64,000 bases of DNA from positions 372,001-436,000 of the forward strand of contig NZ_JAIUKZ010000007.1 of NCBI RefSeq assembly GCF_020165985.1, read 5' to 3'. The notes beneath the pieces were generated by a model. The model was not told the DNA's origin and made no database searches. It saw only the letters and a program-made list of their open reading frames with translations. Made by a program: the position numbers and the translations under genes. This DNA is from Bacillus sp. RAR_GA_16 (lineage in GTDB: Bacteria > Bacillota > Bacilli > Bacillales > Guptibacillaceae). Below are positions 55,508 to 64,000 of this stretch, piece after piece; the stretch's first letter is position 1; each line of letters begins with the position of its first letter.

Positions 55508-56935
55508 TCATTCCAAAAAGGCAAGAATGCCATTTGAAATTTCTGTCGTAATATTATTTTGATACGTTGCCTTATTTACTAATTGCTCTTCCCATGGGTT
55601 AGAAAGAAAGCCAAGTTCGAGAAGAACGGAAGGCTGCTGATTATTTCGAAGGACATAGTAATTCCCGAACCGTATGCCGCGATCTCGTAGTGAAGTATCG
55701 TCCCCAATCTCTGTGTGGATCGACGTGGCAAGTGGCATATCTCCATTTTCATAATAATAAGTTGTTGTACCATTTGCCGTTGGATCGACAGTGCTATCAA
55801 AATGAATGCTAATAAAAGCATCTGCCTGATAGCGCTCAGATGTCATCGTTCGTTCTGCAAGCGAAATAAAGGTATCATCATCTCTTGTTAAAATCACTTC
55901 TACACCAGCATTTTTTAATTTCTCAGCAATGGTAATCGTGGTTTTAAGCGTAAGGATTTTTTCAAGCGTTGTAATCCCTAAAGCACCGCTATCAAAACCG
56001 CCGTGTCCAGCATCGAGAACGACTGTTTTTCCTGATTTTAATGTGGGGGAAGTTGAAAAATTCGAAGCAGTGGTAACGATCCAATCTGCTACATAAGCAG
56101 ACCGCCCATCAGAAAGTAAAATGCGAAACCAGTCACCTTCTTTTTCAACGATTTGGTAGCGTTCGTGGATCGCTGCTTGCTGAATCACGGGATAGCTTAA
56201 TCCTGGCCCGCTTCTAATGTTCGTTGCGTGATATAGAATCGTTGCAAATCCTTCCTCTTCCTTCTTGTCGGTATTTTGTAAGTAGGTGCTGTCCACCCAA
56301 CCTGTTTGCCCATTGTCATATCGGATGAAACTCCAATTGTTTTCTGTTTTCATTTCTTCGACGACTGTACCTAAAGGAAGTTGAGATAAAATACGATTTT
56401 CTGTTCCTGGCATTACTCGAACATTTAACAGCTGTGTCATGACTTCTTTATTTCCACCAGAATGCTGTTCATTCTCTTGTGAAACTGTATTTACTAACCA
56501 TGAAGCCACCCAGCCTGTTTGATCGTTATATTCGATCGAAATCCAGTCACCTTCGCTATTTAAAACGTTCCATTCGCTATCTTGAGAAATACTTCCAAGA
56601 GTTTTGTATTCTTTGCCGGGTCCAGCGCGTACTTGTAAATCAGATACAGTCGATTGAATCGTTTGTTCACTTTCTGTATCTGTCGTTATCGTTGCAAACC
56701 TGCTAGCTACCCAACCCTTTTCTCCTGTAGTTAGCTCTACATACAGCCAATCATCTTGATTCTCCCTGATCGCTGCTTTATCACCTTGATGCACTTGAGC
56801 AATGATTGTAGACGAAAGGAATGGTTGTGAACGAACATTAACCGTTTGTTCGAAAAGAGCATTGGTAGCTGATACTGTATGAGGAATAAGAATTGCTATG
56901 AAAAATAAGGCCATAAAAAAAATCGTTCTCTTCAA
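55508..56935 (-). CDS. N-acetylmuramoyl-L-alanine amidase with four SH3b domains (YrvJ-like)
   Basis: 475 aa, secreted cell-wall hydrolase. Signal peptide (MKRTIFFMALFFIAILIPHT, cleavage near VSA), four bacterial SH3 domains (about 28-84, 94-154, 165-222, 230-290, each ending in a GWVAS or AYVAD-like strand), and a C-terminal Amidase_3 domain (about 300-475). Zinc ligands are in VVLDAGHGGFDSGA and AFISIHFDSTV, with the catalytic glutamate in VLLELGFLSNP. TTG start at 56935 with AAGGAG upstream. B. subtilis has yrvJ at the same place. Confidence 0.92.
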   Translation of the reverse strand: MKRTIFFMALFFIAILIPHTVSATNALFEQTVNVRSQPFLSSTIIAQVHQGDKAAIRENQDDWLYVELTTGEKGWVASRFATITTDTESEQTIQSTVSDLQVRAGPGKEYKTLGSISQDSEWNVLNSEGDWISIEYNDQTGWVASWLVNTVSQENEQHSGGNKEVMTQLLNVRVMPGTENRILSQLPLGTVVEEMKTENNWSFIRYDNGQTGWVDSTYLQNTDKKEEEGFATILYHATNIRSGPGLSYPVIQQAAIHERYQIVEKEGDWFRILLSDGRSAYVADWIVTTASNFSTSPTLKSGKTVVLDAGHGGFDSGALGITTLEKILTLKTTITIAEKLKNAGVEVILTRDDDTFISLAERTMTSERYQADAFISIHFDSTVDPTANGTTTYYYENGDMPLATSIHTEIGDDTSLRDRGIRFGNYYVLRNNQQPSVLLELGFLSNPWEEQLVNKATYQNNITTEISNGILAFLE

Positions 56936-57066
56936 TGGAAATCTCCTTTCACTAAACCTTTGCTTAGATAATTTCTTTATCGGATGAAAAGATTCCTTCG
57001 TTTAGTTGTAAAACCACTGTTTTTTGGTGAAACTAAGAAAATAATATACGAAGAGGGTGAACTTTC

Positions 57067-57240
57067 ATGCGATCGACAAATAAAGAAATGATGAGCTACA
57101 ACATGTCCCAACCAGAATTTGGCGTCGACTTTCATGATTTTCTACAAAAAGAACAGTGTTTGTCAAATATGGAACTTGCGGAAGAATTTGGCCTGTCATT
57201 GAAAAGTGTCAAAATCATGAAACAAAAAATGAAAAGATAA
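57067..57240 (+). CDS. 57-aa protein with helix-turn-helix-like C-terminus
   Basis: 57 aa, MRSTNKEMMSYNMSQPEFGV ... ending KQKMKR. The last 30 residues (NMELAEEFGLSLKSVKIMKQ) look like a DNA-binding helix-turn-helix. GAAGAGGGTG lies 6 nt before the ATG. B. subtilis has a small gene, yrzK, between yrvJ and hisS, and this is probably its counterpart; not verified. It is complete, with a promoter and T-box for hisS following immediately. Confidence 0.7.
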   Translation: MRSTNKEMMSYNMSQPEFGVDFHDFLQKEQCLSNMELAEEFGLSLKSVKIMKQKMKR

Positions 57241-57257
57241 AACCATCGTGAATACAC

Positions 57258-57286
57258 TTGACAAAAAAAACGCTGACTCGTATGAT
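57258..57286 (+). promoter_or_regulatory. Sigma-A promoter of hisS-aspS
   Basis: TTGACA (57258-57263), 17-nt spacer, TATGAT (57281-57286). Confidence 0.85.
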
Positions 57287-57291
57287 AGAAA

Positions 57292-57562
57292 ACAATTCAG
57301 TAAATCGATACGAAGCTCCGTTGAGGAAGAAAAGTAAAAAAAGTCCGGGTTGAGCAGAGAGGAAATGCCGTTAGGCTGAGAGCATTTCTCGATACCGCTT
57401 TTTTGAAAGACACTTCCAAGGATCGTCTCCGAACAGGTAACTCAGTAGGGGGCGACGTAAACAGGCGTTAACTGTTTTAAGAGGAAGGATGCATCCTTCC
57501 ATTAGGGTGGCACCGCGGGTAACTCTCGTCCCTGAATTTCGATTCAGGGATGGGAGTTTTTT
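57292..57562 (+). promoter_or_regulatory. T-box leader of hisS-aspS
   Basis: The conserved T-box element AGGGTGGCACCGCGGGT lies at about 57504-57520. The terminator follows: CTCCCATCCCTGAATC-type pairing between ACTCTCGTCCCTGAAT and ATTCAGGGATGGGAGT, then seven T at about 57556-57562. Upstream Stem I spans about 57330-57430 (GAGCAGAGAGGAAATG, AGGCTGAGAGCATTTC). A GACAC sequence at 57409-57413 on the 3' side of Stem I could serve as specifier, reading GAC (Asp) or CAC (His). Uncharged tRNA would permit read-through into hisS and aspS. Confidence 0.92.
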
Positions 57563-57638
57563 TGTATCCAAAAAATAGCTTTTCCACTTCAGTTTAACCG
57601 AGTTGAGCTTCTTGTAAGTGATTAAAGGAGGATAAAGA

Positions 57639-58925
57639 ATGAGTTTTCAAATTCCTAGAGGTACACAGGATATCGTTCCTGGTACTTCAGAGTTATGGCA
57701 ATACATTGAAAATAAGGCGAGAGATATTTGCCGTAGATACAATTATCATGAACTACGCACACCCATTTTTGAACACACCGAGTTGTTCCAACGCGGTGTT
57801 GGCGATACAACAGATATCGTTCAAAAAGAAATGTATACATTTGAAGATCGAGGAAATCGTAGCTTAACACTTCGTCCTGAGGGAACCGCTTCAGCCGTTC
57901 GTGCATATGTGAATAACAAAATGTACGGTTTACCTGAGCAGCCGGTTAAATTGTACTATATTGGCCCTATGTTTCGATATGAACGGCCTCAATCAGGACG
58001 AATGAGGCAGTTTGTTCAGTTCGGGATTGAGGCTCTTGGTAGTAATGATCCTTCGATTGATGCAGAGGTCATTGCTCTTGCGATGAGCTTGTATCAAGAA
58101 CTAGGTCTTAAAAAGCTTAAACTTTATCTAAATAGTCTTGGTGATAAAGAAAGTCGTGAAGCTCACCGTGAAGCACTTATTAATCATTTTGAACCGAGAA
58201 TCGGGGAGTTTTGTAGTGACTGTCAAAGTCGTCTCGAGAAAAATCCACTCCGCATTCTAGATTGTAAAAAGGATCGTGACCATGAATTAATGGGAACTGC
58301 GCCATCCATCATTGATTACTTGAATGAAGAATCTTCCACTTATTTTGATAAGGTCAAAGAAGCATTGGATCAAATGGGAATCGAATATGTTCTTGATGAT
58401 CGCCTTGTACGTGGACTGGATTATTATAATCATACGGCATTTGAGATTATGAGCGACGCTGATGGGTTTGGTGCTATTACGACACTTAGCGGCGGTGGTC
58501 GTTATAACGGCCTAGTTGAAGAGATGGGTGGCCCATCAACGCCAGGAATTGGGTTCGCGATGAGTATTGAACGGCTGTTAATGGCATTAGAAGCAGAAGG
58601 CGTAGACCTTCCGATCGAAAAAACGATTGATTGCTACGTTGTCACAATGGGCGAGGAAGCACAGAAAGTTTCCAATGGTCTTGTTCAAAAACTTAGAAAA
58701 GCTGGACTTTCCACTGAGCGTGACTACCTCGATAAGAAGATGAAAGGTCAGTTTAAAGCGGCTAATCGACTGAACTCAAAGTTTGTTGCCATCTTAGGTG
58801 ATGAAGAAATTGAGAAAAATGAAATTAATATAAAAGATATGAACACTGGTGAACAGGAAGCAATAAGCCTCTCAGAAGTAGATCACTATCTTGTTAAGAA
58901 ATTAAAGGAGGAAGTTGGAGAATGA
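57639..58925 (+). CDS. hisS: Histidyl-tRNA synthetase
   Basis: 428 aa, class II synthetase. Motif 1-3 regions with [15 protein letters not shown] at the N-terminus, [30 protein letters not shown] (motif 2), the histidine-specific loops [15 protein letters not shown] (about 262-276) and the C-terminal anticodon-binding domain (about 330-428). AAAGGAGG before ATG 57639. The stop overlaps the aspS start. Confidence 0.97.
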   Translation: MSFQIPRGTQDIVPGTSELWQYIENKARDICRRYNYHELRTPIFEHTELFQRGVGDTTDIVQKEMYTFEDRGNRSLTLRPEGTASAVRAYVNNKMYGLPEQPVKLYYIGPMFRYERPQSGRMRQFVQFGIEALGSNDPSIDAEVIALAMSLYQELGLKKLKLYLNSLGDKESREAHREALINHFEPRIGEFCSDCQSRLEKNPLRILDCKKDRDHELMGTAPSIIDYLNEESSTYFDKVKEALDQMGIEYVLDDRLVRGLDYYNHTAFEIMSDADGFGAITTLSGGGRYNGLVEEMGGPSTPGIGFAMSIERLLMALEAEGVDLPIEKTIDCYVVTMGEEAQKVSNGLVQKLRKAGLSTERDYLDKKMKGQFKAANRLNSKFVAILGDEEIEKNEINIKDMNTGEQEAISLSEVDHYLVKKLKEEVGE

Positions 58926-60709
58926 TCGGAAGAAGCCATGCATGCGGAACAATTCGTGAAAGTGAAATCGGCGAAACAGTAGAGTTGAAAGGGTGGGTTC
59001 AAAAACGTCGTGATCTTGGCGGATTGATCTTTATTGATTTTAGAGACCGCTCAGGAATCGTACAGGTTGTTTTTAACCCGGATTTATCAAAAGAAGCACT
59101 AGAACTAGCGGAAAATGTAAGAAATGAATATGTTCTTGGCATTACGGGGAAAGTGGTGGCACGTGGAGAAGGAACAGTAAACCCAAATCTTCCAACAGGC
59201 TCCATTGAAGTTCATGCTGAATCACTTGAAATTCTTAATGCAGCTAAAAACCCTCCCATTAGCATTGCAAACGACGTAGAGGTTGGCGAAGATATTCGTT
59301 TGAAATATCGCTACTTGGATTTACGACGTCCGGTGATGCAAGAGACTTTCAAGCTTCGTCATCGCACAACAAAGGTAATACGTGACTTCTTAGATCAACA
59401 TGAATTCCTTGAAATTGAAACACCAATGCTAACGAAAAGTACGCCAGAGGGCGCTCGTGACTATCTTGTGCCAAGCCGTGTTCACGAAGGAGAATTCTAC
59501 GCGCTTCCACAATCTCCTCAGCTGTTCAAGCAACTTTTAATGGTTTCAGGTTTTGAGCGCTATTACCAGGTTGTTCGCTGCTTCCGTGACGAAGACCTTA
59601 GAGCGGATCGTCAACCTGAATTTACTCAAGTCGATATTGAAACATCGTTCCTTCCGAAAGAAGATTTGATTAAGATGATGGAAGAAATGATGAGCGCGGT
59701 ATTGAAAGGAACGAAGGGGATAGAAATCAGTAGCCCGTTTCAGCGTATGACTCATGCAGAAGCGATGAATCGCTATGGCTCTGATAAACCTGATACGCGT
59801 TTTGAGATGGAATTTGTGGACGTATCAGAACTTGTAAAAGACTCTGATTTTAAAGTGTTCTCAGGCGCTGTTGCTTCTGGCGGAGCTGTTAAAGGAATTA
59901 ACGCGAAAGGCGCTGCCAGCGAATACTCACGTAAAGACATTGATGCTTTAACAGAATATGTGAAAACTTACAAAGCAAAAGGTCTTGCATGGTTAAAAGT
60001 AGAAGAAGAAGGTTTGAAAGGACCTATTTCTAAATTCTTTGACGAAGCTCTTGCTGCGCAATTGAAAGAAGCTTTCGATGCAGAAGCAGGTGACCTTCTT
60101 CTGTTCGTTGCTGACAGTAAATCTGTCGTAGCAGACAGTCTTGGTTCTCTTCGTTCAAAACTTGGTAAAGATCTTGATCTTATTGACTATTCTAAGTTTA
60201 ATTTCCTCTGGATCATGGACTTCCCACTGATGAGTTACGATGAGGAAGCAGATCGCTATTTTGCGGAACATCATCCATTTACAATGCCTTTGAAAGAAGA
60301 TCTTCACCTTCTCGAGGAAGAGCCTGGAAAAGTTCGTGCAGATGCCTATGACCTTGTGCTAAACGGTTATGAGCTAGGTGGAGGTTCACAGCGTATTTTC
60401 CAACGTGATGTGCAAGAGAAAATGTTTAAAGCGCTAGGCTTTACAAAAGAAGAAGCAGAGGCTGAGTTTGGTTTCCTACTTGAAGCATTTGAATATGGAA
60501 CACCACCACATGGCGGTATTGCATTCGGTCTTGATCGTCTTGTGATGTTGCTAGCTGGTAGAACAAATCTTCGCGATACGATTGCATTCCCTAAAACAGC
60601 GAGCGCAAGCTGCTTGTTAACAGAAGCACCTTCTCCAGTTAGCGAAGATCAATTAAAAGAGCTTCATCTTGAGCTTGCTAAGAAGCCAGTTGCCGCTGAG
60701 AAAGAATAA
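58922..60709 (+). CDS. aspS: Aspartyl-tRNA synthetase
   Basis: 595 aa, bacterial-type class IIb enzyme: N-terminal OB-fold (about 15-105, [20 protein letters not shown]), catalytic core with [20 protein letters not shown] and [16 protein letters not shown] (motif 2), GAD insertion domain (about 285-415), and motif 3 [15 protein letters not shown] (about 535-549). Start ATG 58922 overlaps the hisS stop (ATGA). Controlled by the T-box upstream of hisS. Confidence 0.97.
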   Translation: MIGRSHACGTIRESEIGETVELKGWVQKRRDLGGLIFIDFRDRSGIVQVVFNPDLSKEALELAENVRNEYVLGITGKVVARGEGTVNPNLPTGSIEVHAESLEILNAAKNPPISIANDVEVGEDIRLKYRYLDLRRPVMQETFKLRHRTTKVIRDFLDQHEFLEIETPMLTKSTPEGARDYLVPSRVHEGEFYALPQSPQLFKQLLMVSGFERYYQVVRCFRDEDLRADRQPEFTQVDIETSFLPKEDLIKMMEEMMSAVLKGTKGIEISSPFQRMTHAEAMNRYGSDKPDTRFEMEFVDVSELVKDSDFKVFSGAVASGGAVKGINAKGAASEYSRKDIDALTEYVKTYKAKGLAWLKVEEEGLKGPISKFFDEALAAQLKEAFDAEAGDLLLFVADSKSVVADSLGSLRSKLGKDLDLIDYSKFNFLWIMDFPLMSYDEEADRYFAEHHPFTMPLKEDLHLLEEEPGKVRADAYDLVLNGYELGGGSQRIFQRDVQEKMFKALGFTKEEAEAEFGFLLEAFEYGTPPHGGIAFGLDRLVMLLAGRTNLRDTIAFPKTASASCLLTEAPSPVSEDQLKELHLELAKKPVAAEKE

Positions 60710-60741
60710 AAAAATAATAAAATGGACCTAATGCACGAAGA

Positions 60742-60770
60742 TTGAAATCGGTTTGAAGGTCTGCTATAAT
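60742..60770 (+). promoter_or_regulatory. Sigma-A promoter of the 6S RNA gene
   Basis: TTGAAA (60742-60747), 17-nt spacer, TATAAT (60765-60770), about 17 nt before the RNA's closing stem. Confidence 0.8.
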
Positions 60771-60786
60771 TCAATTACAAGTTAAC

Positions 60787-60973
60787 GAAGAGTCCTGAAG
60801 TGTACGTTTACTTCCATAATAATTTGAGCCAACACTTTTACAACGGGAGCCTGATTCTTTCCGTTCAAAGTACACGCCTCGGTAGCTGAGGACGTACGGA
60901 GAGTGGAATAGGGCACCCACCTGCCAATGCAGGTTCAACAATTATGGAAAGGACGGCACAGTTGGGGCTCTTC
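60787..60973 (+). ncRNA. ssrS: 6S RNA (BsrA/SsrS type)
   Basis: About 187 nt. 6S RNA binds sigma-A RNA polymerase and mimics an open promoter. The 5' end GAAGAGTCCTGAAGTG and 3' end GGGGCTCTTC form the closing stem. Internal elements include ACAACGGGAGCCTGATTC and GGGCACCCACCTGC, with the long arms needed for the large central bubble. The location right after aspS is the same as B. subtilis bsrA. Identification rests on ends, internal motif, promoter and location, not on a covariance model. Confidence 0.87.
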
Positions 60974-60993
60974 TATTTTTATGACAATTAATA

Positions 60994-61029
60994 AAGCATC
61001 CGCTCATGTTTTGAGTGGATGCTTTTTTT
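60994..61029 (+). terminator. Terminator downstream of 6S RNA
   Basis: AAAGCATCCGCTC / GAGTGGATGCTTT stem with a T run. Confidence 0.85.
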
Positions 61030-61059
61030 AGTGTAGATTTGTTTTTATAGCATTAAAGG

Positions 61060-61094
61060 CCTGCCGTGTCTAAACGGGCGCTTCCGCTTTTCTT
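61060..61094 (+). repeat. Truncated copy of the dispersed repeat
   Basis: GTGTCTAAACGGGCGCTTCC followed by GCTTTTCTT corresponds to the right-hand end of a unit; the left part is missing. Confidence 0.7.
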
Positions 61095-61213
61095 GTCTAG
61101 CTGCGCGGGCCAAATCCTCCGGCTGTTTCACCCTTTCGATTGAGACAAAAAGCGTCTCATTCGAAAGGGATCCAACATCCTGCGGATTTAATCAGGCCCA
61201 CTCCGCTTTTCAT
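61095..61213 (+). repeat. Dispersed palindromic repeat, unit 3
   Basis: 119 bp starting GTCTAGCTGC and ending CCGCTTTTCAT. Almost the same as unit 1 at 35981: shared GCGGGCCAAATCCTCCGGCT, CTTTCGATTGAGACAAAAAG and TCCAACATCCTGCGGATTTA. Folds as one hairpin around loop AAAAAGC. Confidence 0.9.
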
Positions 61214-61335
61214 GAGATCCAGCTACAGCGCCCAGCCTCTCGATCGCTTCACCCCACAAAATGAACACAAAGAGCGTGTTCTTTTTGTGGGGCTCCAGCG
61301 CTTGTCGAGGCTAAACGGGCTCTTCCGCTTTTCGT
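61214..61335 (+). repeat. Dispersed palindromic repeat, unit 4
   Basis: 122 bp, borders CCAGCTACAG and CCGCTTTTC, loop AAAGAGC, with unique arms: AGCCTCTCGA, CCCCACAAAA and GAACAC on the left pair with GTGTTC, TTTTGTGGGG and TCGAGGCT on the right. It ends 2 nt before the stop codon of the RsfA-like gene on the other strand. Confidence 0.85.
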
Positions 61336-61337
61336 TT

Positions 61338-62006
61338 TTACCTCGCGACTTTTTCTAGGTTTCCGTTCTTATCCATTTTGAAGGTTGGGACGTTTTGGTC
61401 TTCGTTGTCGTTTAGGACGACCATTCTTCTGGCCCGGTCCATGATCTGAATGAGGGACTGGTAATCTTCTTTCATGACTTGTTGTTCGTTTTCGAGTGTT
61501 TTAATTCTTTGATGGAGCATGGTGTTTTCTTCTTTTAGATTTTGATTCTCCGATTCTAGTTTCTCAAGGTTCGTTCTTAGTTTGTTTGTTGAGGAGGCGG
61601 ACTGTTCAAGATTAGATAAGAATGTGATGACATCTCTCATTGTTAGTTGCTTTTTGGTTAATGGTGATTCAATCGTGTGAACTGGTGTTTCAAGTAAAGG
61701 CTGTGAGAGTGGTTGCGCTTGTTGTAAAACGGGCTTTTGTGATTCTCTTTTTGTATATTCAGGGTGTCTGCGTTCTGCACGCTTCATTTCTTTACGCTGC
61801 TTTTTCGCCAGTTTTAGAGCTTGTTCGTACCTTTCTCTTACTATGGCGTTCCATCTAAATCCAACGGCTGCTGAAGTGCGACTAAGTCGGTCGCCGACTT
61901 CATCAAAGGCTTTTAGTTGTGTACTACCTTCTCTTACGTGTCGTAGCACTGTTTCGGCAAGCATTAAATCATCTTCATGAGACCAAGCATCTTGTCTTAC
62001 TTTCAT
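61338..62006 (-). CDS. RsfA-family transcriptional regulator
   Basis: 222 aa. N-terminal Myb/SANT-like DNA-binding region (about 4-60: AWSHEDDLMLAETVLRHVRE, LSRTSAAVGFRWNAIVRERY), basic linker, Gln/Pro-rich part, and a C-terminal coiled coil (about 140-200, LEKLESENQNLKEENTMLHQ). RsfA of B. subtilis is a forespore regulator of sigma-F genes; related paralogues such as YlbO exist, so orthology is not certain. The ribosome site AAAGGAGCTG precedes the start. Confidence 0.85.
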   Translation of the reverse strand: MKVRQDAWSHEDDLMLAETVLRHVREGSTQLKAFDEVGDRLSRTSAAVGFRWNAIVRERYEQALKLAKKQRKEMKRAERRHPEYTKRESQKPVLQQAQPLSQPLLETPVHTIESPLTKKQLTMRDVITFLSNLEQSASSTNKLRTNLEKLESENQNLKEENTMLHQRIKTLENEQQVMKEDYQSLIQIMDRARRMVVLNDNEDQNVPTFKMDKNGNLEKVAR

Positions 62007-62120
62007 TTTATTCAGCTCCTTTATATGTTCAACAATTTTGCGTTTTGAAAGTAATCATAGCTTTGCCAGTCTGAAAGAATTTATACAGAAGTCTTGTAAA
62101 TTTGAGATAGATTGCAAGAA

Positions 62121-62156
62121 TAAAGAAAAAACAACAGGGCATTAGCCCTGTTGTTA
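62121..62156 (-). terminator. Terminator of rarA
   Basis: AACAACAGGGC / GCCCTGTTGTT perfect stem overlapping the rarA stop; on the minus strand a TTTTTTCTTT run follows. Confidence 0.85.
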
Positions 62157-63497
62157 CGATTTTTTACTATCTGATTTGATGCGCTCTGCGAAATAATCCA
62201 ATCTTTTTTGTATTGTTCTTTCGTGTCCACGCTCAGTAGGTTTGTAGAATGTTTTTCTAATCATATGATCTGGGAGGTATTGCTGAGGGACATAGCCTCC
62301 TGGGTAATTATGTGGGTACTTATAGTCAATCCCATGACCAAGTTCAGAAGCGCCTTTATAGTGAGAATCACGTAAATGAAGGGGAACTGTCCCGTTTTTT
62401 TCTTTTTTTACTGCGGCAAGAGCTGCGTCTATTCCTGAAATAACAGCGTTGCTTTTGGGTGCAGTTGCGAGATATAACGCAGCTTCAGCTAATGGAATTC
62501 TAGCTTCAGGCATGCCGATAAATTCGACTGCATACGTAGCGGCGTGTGCGACTAGAAGCGCGTTTGGATCAGCAAGTCCAATATCTTCGGCGGCATGAAC
62601 ATATAGTCGTCTCGCAATAAAGCGAGGGTCTTCTCCTGCATAGATCATTTTAGCTAACCAGTATAGCGTAGCGTCTGGATCAGATCCTCGTATACTTTTA
62701 ATAAAAGCCGAAACGGTATCATAGTGATTGTCGCTATCTTTATCGTACTGAAGTACGCGCTGTTGAATGGATTCTTCTGCAATAGCGAGTGTAATGATGA
62801 GTTGCCCGTCTTGGTTAGGCGTCGTAGTAAGAACAGCTAGTTCCAGTGCGTTTAGCGCTGTTCGCGCGTCTCCGTTTGAAACATCAATGAGGTGGTTAAT
62901 CGCTTCATCTTCTATTTCGATATTGTATTTTCCAAAACCGCGATCTTTATCTTGAATGGCCTGAAAAAGAATGTTCTTTATTGTTGTTTCATTAAGGTGT
63001 TCAAAACGAAATAATCTTGAGCGAGAAAGGAGTGCCGCGTTGATTTCAAACATCGGACTTTCTGTTGTAGCTCCAATTAAGACGATTGTTCCATCTTCAA
63101 CAAAAGGGAGAAGCGCATCCTGCTGTGATTTGTTAAATCGATGGATTTCATCAATAAAGAGAACGGTTTTTTGATCATCGAGCTTTAAGCGATCCTTTGC
63201 TTCAGAAGTTAATCTTCTAATGTCAGCAACGCCAGACGTTACGGCATTAAGTTGTTCAAAATGTGCGGATGTCGTATTCGCAATAATGCGAGCAAGGGTT
63301 GTTTTACCCGTTCCAGGCGGACCAAAGAAAATCATAGGTGTTAGTTGATCAGCTTGGATAGCTCTTCTTAATAATTTTCCATCGCCAATAATGTGGTCTT
63401 GTCCAATAAATTCTTCAATGGATCTCGGTCTCATCCTGCTAGCGAGTGGTCCTGAAGAAGTGTTGCTTTTACCTTTTGGATAATCGAATAAATCCAT
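62154..63497 (-). CDS. rarA: Replication-associated recombination ATPase RarA (MgsA)
   Basis: 447 aa AAA+ protein acting at stalled forks. Walker [18 protein letters not shown] (about 55-71), Walker [18 protein letters not shown] (about 110-126), sensor [12 protein letters not shown], and the C-terminal tetramerisation part ending with [20 protein letters not shown]. subtilis carries yrvN at this place downstream of aspS. Confidence 0.95.
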   Translation of the reverse strand: MDLFDYPKGKSNTSSGPLASRMRPRSIEEFIGQDHIIGDGKLLRRAIQADQLTPMIFFGPPGTGKTTLARIIANTTSAHFEQLNAVTSGVADIRRLTSEAKDRLKLDDQKTVLFIDEIHRFNKSQQDALLPFVEDGTIVLIGATTESPMFEINAALLSRSRLFRFEHLNETTIKNILFQAIQDKDRGFGKYNIEIEDEAINHLIDVSNGDARTALNALELAVLTTTPNQDGQLIITLAIAEESIQQRVLQYDKDSDNHYDTVSAFIKSIRGSDPDATLYWLAKMIYAGEDPRFIARRLYVHAAEDIGLADPNALLVAHAATYAVEFIGMPEARIPLAEAALYLATAPKSNAVISGIDAALAAVKKEKNGTVPLHLRDSHYKGASELGHGIDYKYPHNYPGGYVPQQYLPDHMIRKTFYKPTERGHERTIQKRLDYFAERIKSDSKKS

Positions 63498-63644
63498 AAA
63501 ACACCCGTCCTTTCCTAATTAGTTGAAACATACTATACGGGTTTTGGAAATGCAAGAAAAAGCGGTTCGTGCTATAATAGCGAAGGTTTACTAACAGAAT
63601 CAATAGCTAGATAGATGAGATTAGATTGAGATAAGAGGGATGAA

Positions 63645-64000
63645 ATGAAACAAGCGAATAGAGGCATATCCTGGTTCTGGATGAGCTGGGGGATTTTTGT
63701 ATCAGGTCTACTCGTGATGGCATTTGGCATAGCTCTCATGATTCGTGCAGAAGCTGGAAGTGCACCGTGGGATGTTTTCCACATCGGACTTTATCAGCAG
63801 TTCGGTTTAACGATTGGTACGTGGTCCATTATCATAGGTTTCATGATTATTGGGGCGACGTCTTTATTAGAACGGTCATGGCCAAAACTTGGTGCTTTTC
63901 TTAATATGCTTCTAGTTGGCGTTTTTATTGACCTTTATTTATGGCTTCCTTTTCTGAAAACCCCTGATCATTTACCTGGAAAATTGGTTATGCTGATTAG
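63645..64000 (+). CDS. YczE/YyaS-type membrane protein, 5' part
   Basis: At least 118 residues, cut off by the window end. Starts MKQANRGISWFWMSWGIFVS with GATAAGAGGGATG upstream. Hydrophobic segments lie at about 12-32, 55-72 and 80-103, and RAEAGSAPWDVFHIGLYQQF is the YczE/YitT-like (COG2364) signature. Function unknown; B. subtilis YczE is needed for bacillaene/surfactin-type metabolite production by an unclear mechanism. Divergent from rarA. Confidence 0.85.
   Translation, partial: MKQANRGISWFWMSWGIFVSGLLVMAFGIALMIRAEAGSAPWDVFHIGLYQQFGLTIGTWSIIIGFMIIGATSLLERSWPKLGAFLNMLLVGVFIDLYLWLPFLKTPDHLPGKLVMLI

Noticed and set aside
61140-61358. 72-codon plus-strand open frame in the aspS-rsfA gap
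   Set aside because: Lies wholly in repeat units 3 and 4; coding would be incidental to the palindromes.

Overview
The window is a chromosomal stretch of a low-GC, endospore-forming Firmicute of the family Bacillaceae. Gene content and order closely follow the Bacillus subtilis hemL-valS-folC-comC-mreB-minCD-spoIVF-rplU-obg-nad-safA-ruvAB-secDF-recJ-relA-hisS-aspS region. It carries many sporulation genes (spoVID, ysxE, spoIIB, spoIVFA, spoIVFB, spo0B, safA, a YhcN-type lipoprotein, bofC, spoVB, an rsfA-like gene), T-box leaders, a 6S RNA and strong AGGAGG ribosome sites. I see no IS element, prophage, integrase, tRNA, rRNA or CRISPR array. The genus cannot be fixed from sequence alone; separate secD and secF genes and an RNase E/G gene beside rplU distinguish it from B. 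subtilis.

Layout. 1-4 kb: 3' part of hemL (frameshifted), then spoVID, an unrecognised 294-aa gene and ysxE, a probable spore-coat cluster. 4-12.4 kb: T-box leader, valS, folC, a membrane GGDEF protein, comC and spoIIB. 12.6-19.8 kb: shape and division genes maf, radC, mreB (frameshifted), mreC, mreD, minC, minD, then the sigma-K processing pair spoIVFA-spoIVFB. 19.8-25.5 kb: RNase E/G, the rplU-prp-rpmA ribosomal unit with its leader, spo0B, obg, pheB, pheA. 25.6-30.9 kb: NAD regulon, with niaR and nifS (frameshifted) divergent from nadBCA across a palindromic operator. 31-36 kb: safA with an expanded 28-residue repeat, a CotS/YutH-like kinase-fold gene, a spore lipoprotein, yebC, bofC. 36-41 kb: ruvAB, queA, tgt, yajC. 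41-49.6 kb: membrane proteins, spoVB, comN, secD, secF, a cation-efflux gene and lapA. 49.7-60.7 kb: recJ, apt, relA, dtd, an SH3b amidase, a 57-aa protein, T-box, hisS-aspS. 60.7-64 kb: 6S RNA, dispersed repeats, an RsfA-like gene, rarA and the start of a YczE-like membrane gene.

How the genes connect. SpoVID and SafA are coat/cortex-interface partners encoded 30 kb apart. SpoIVFA, SpoIVFB and BofC belong to the sigma-K checkpoint. Prp sits between L21 and L27 and is the protease that trims the N-terminal extension visible on L27. NiaR controls the two divergent NAD transcription units. SecD, SecF and YajC are Sec accessory components. RelA, Obg and Apt are linked through guanine/adenine nucleotide metabolism.

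The most notable observations are: (1) three single-base frameshifts in otherwise intact conserved genes (hemL, mreB, nifS), each at a GAATC/GATTC pentamer, which suggests one common cause, most likely a systematic sequencing error; (2) a family of about 120-bp palindromic intergenic repeats at two loci, in which unit arms differ in sequence but keep their pairing; (3) eight tandem 84-bp units in safA; (4) an unrecognised gene between spoVID and ysxE; (5) a possible overlapping Asp/His specifier in the hisS-aspS T-box. I found no convincing new multi-gene system; this is mostly core chromosome.
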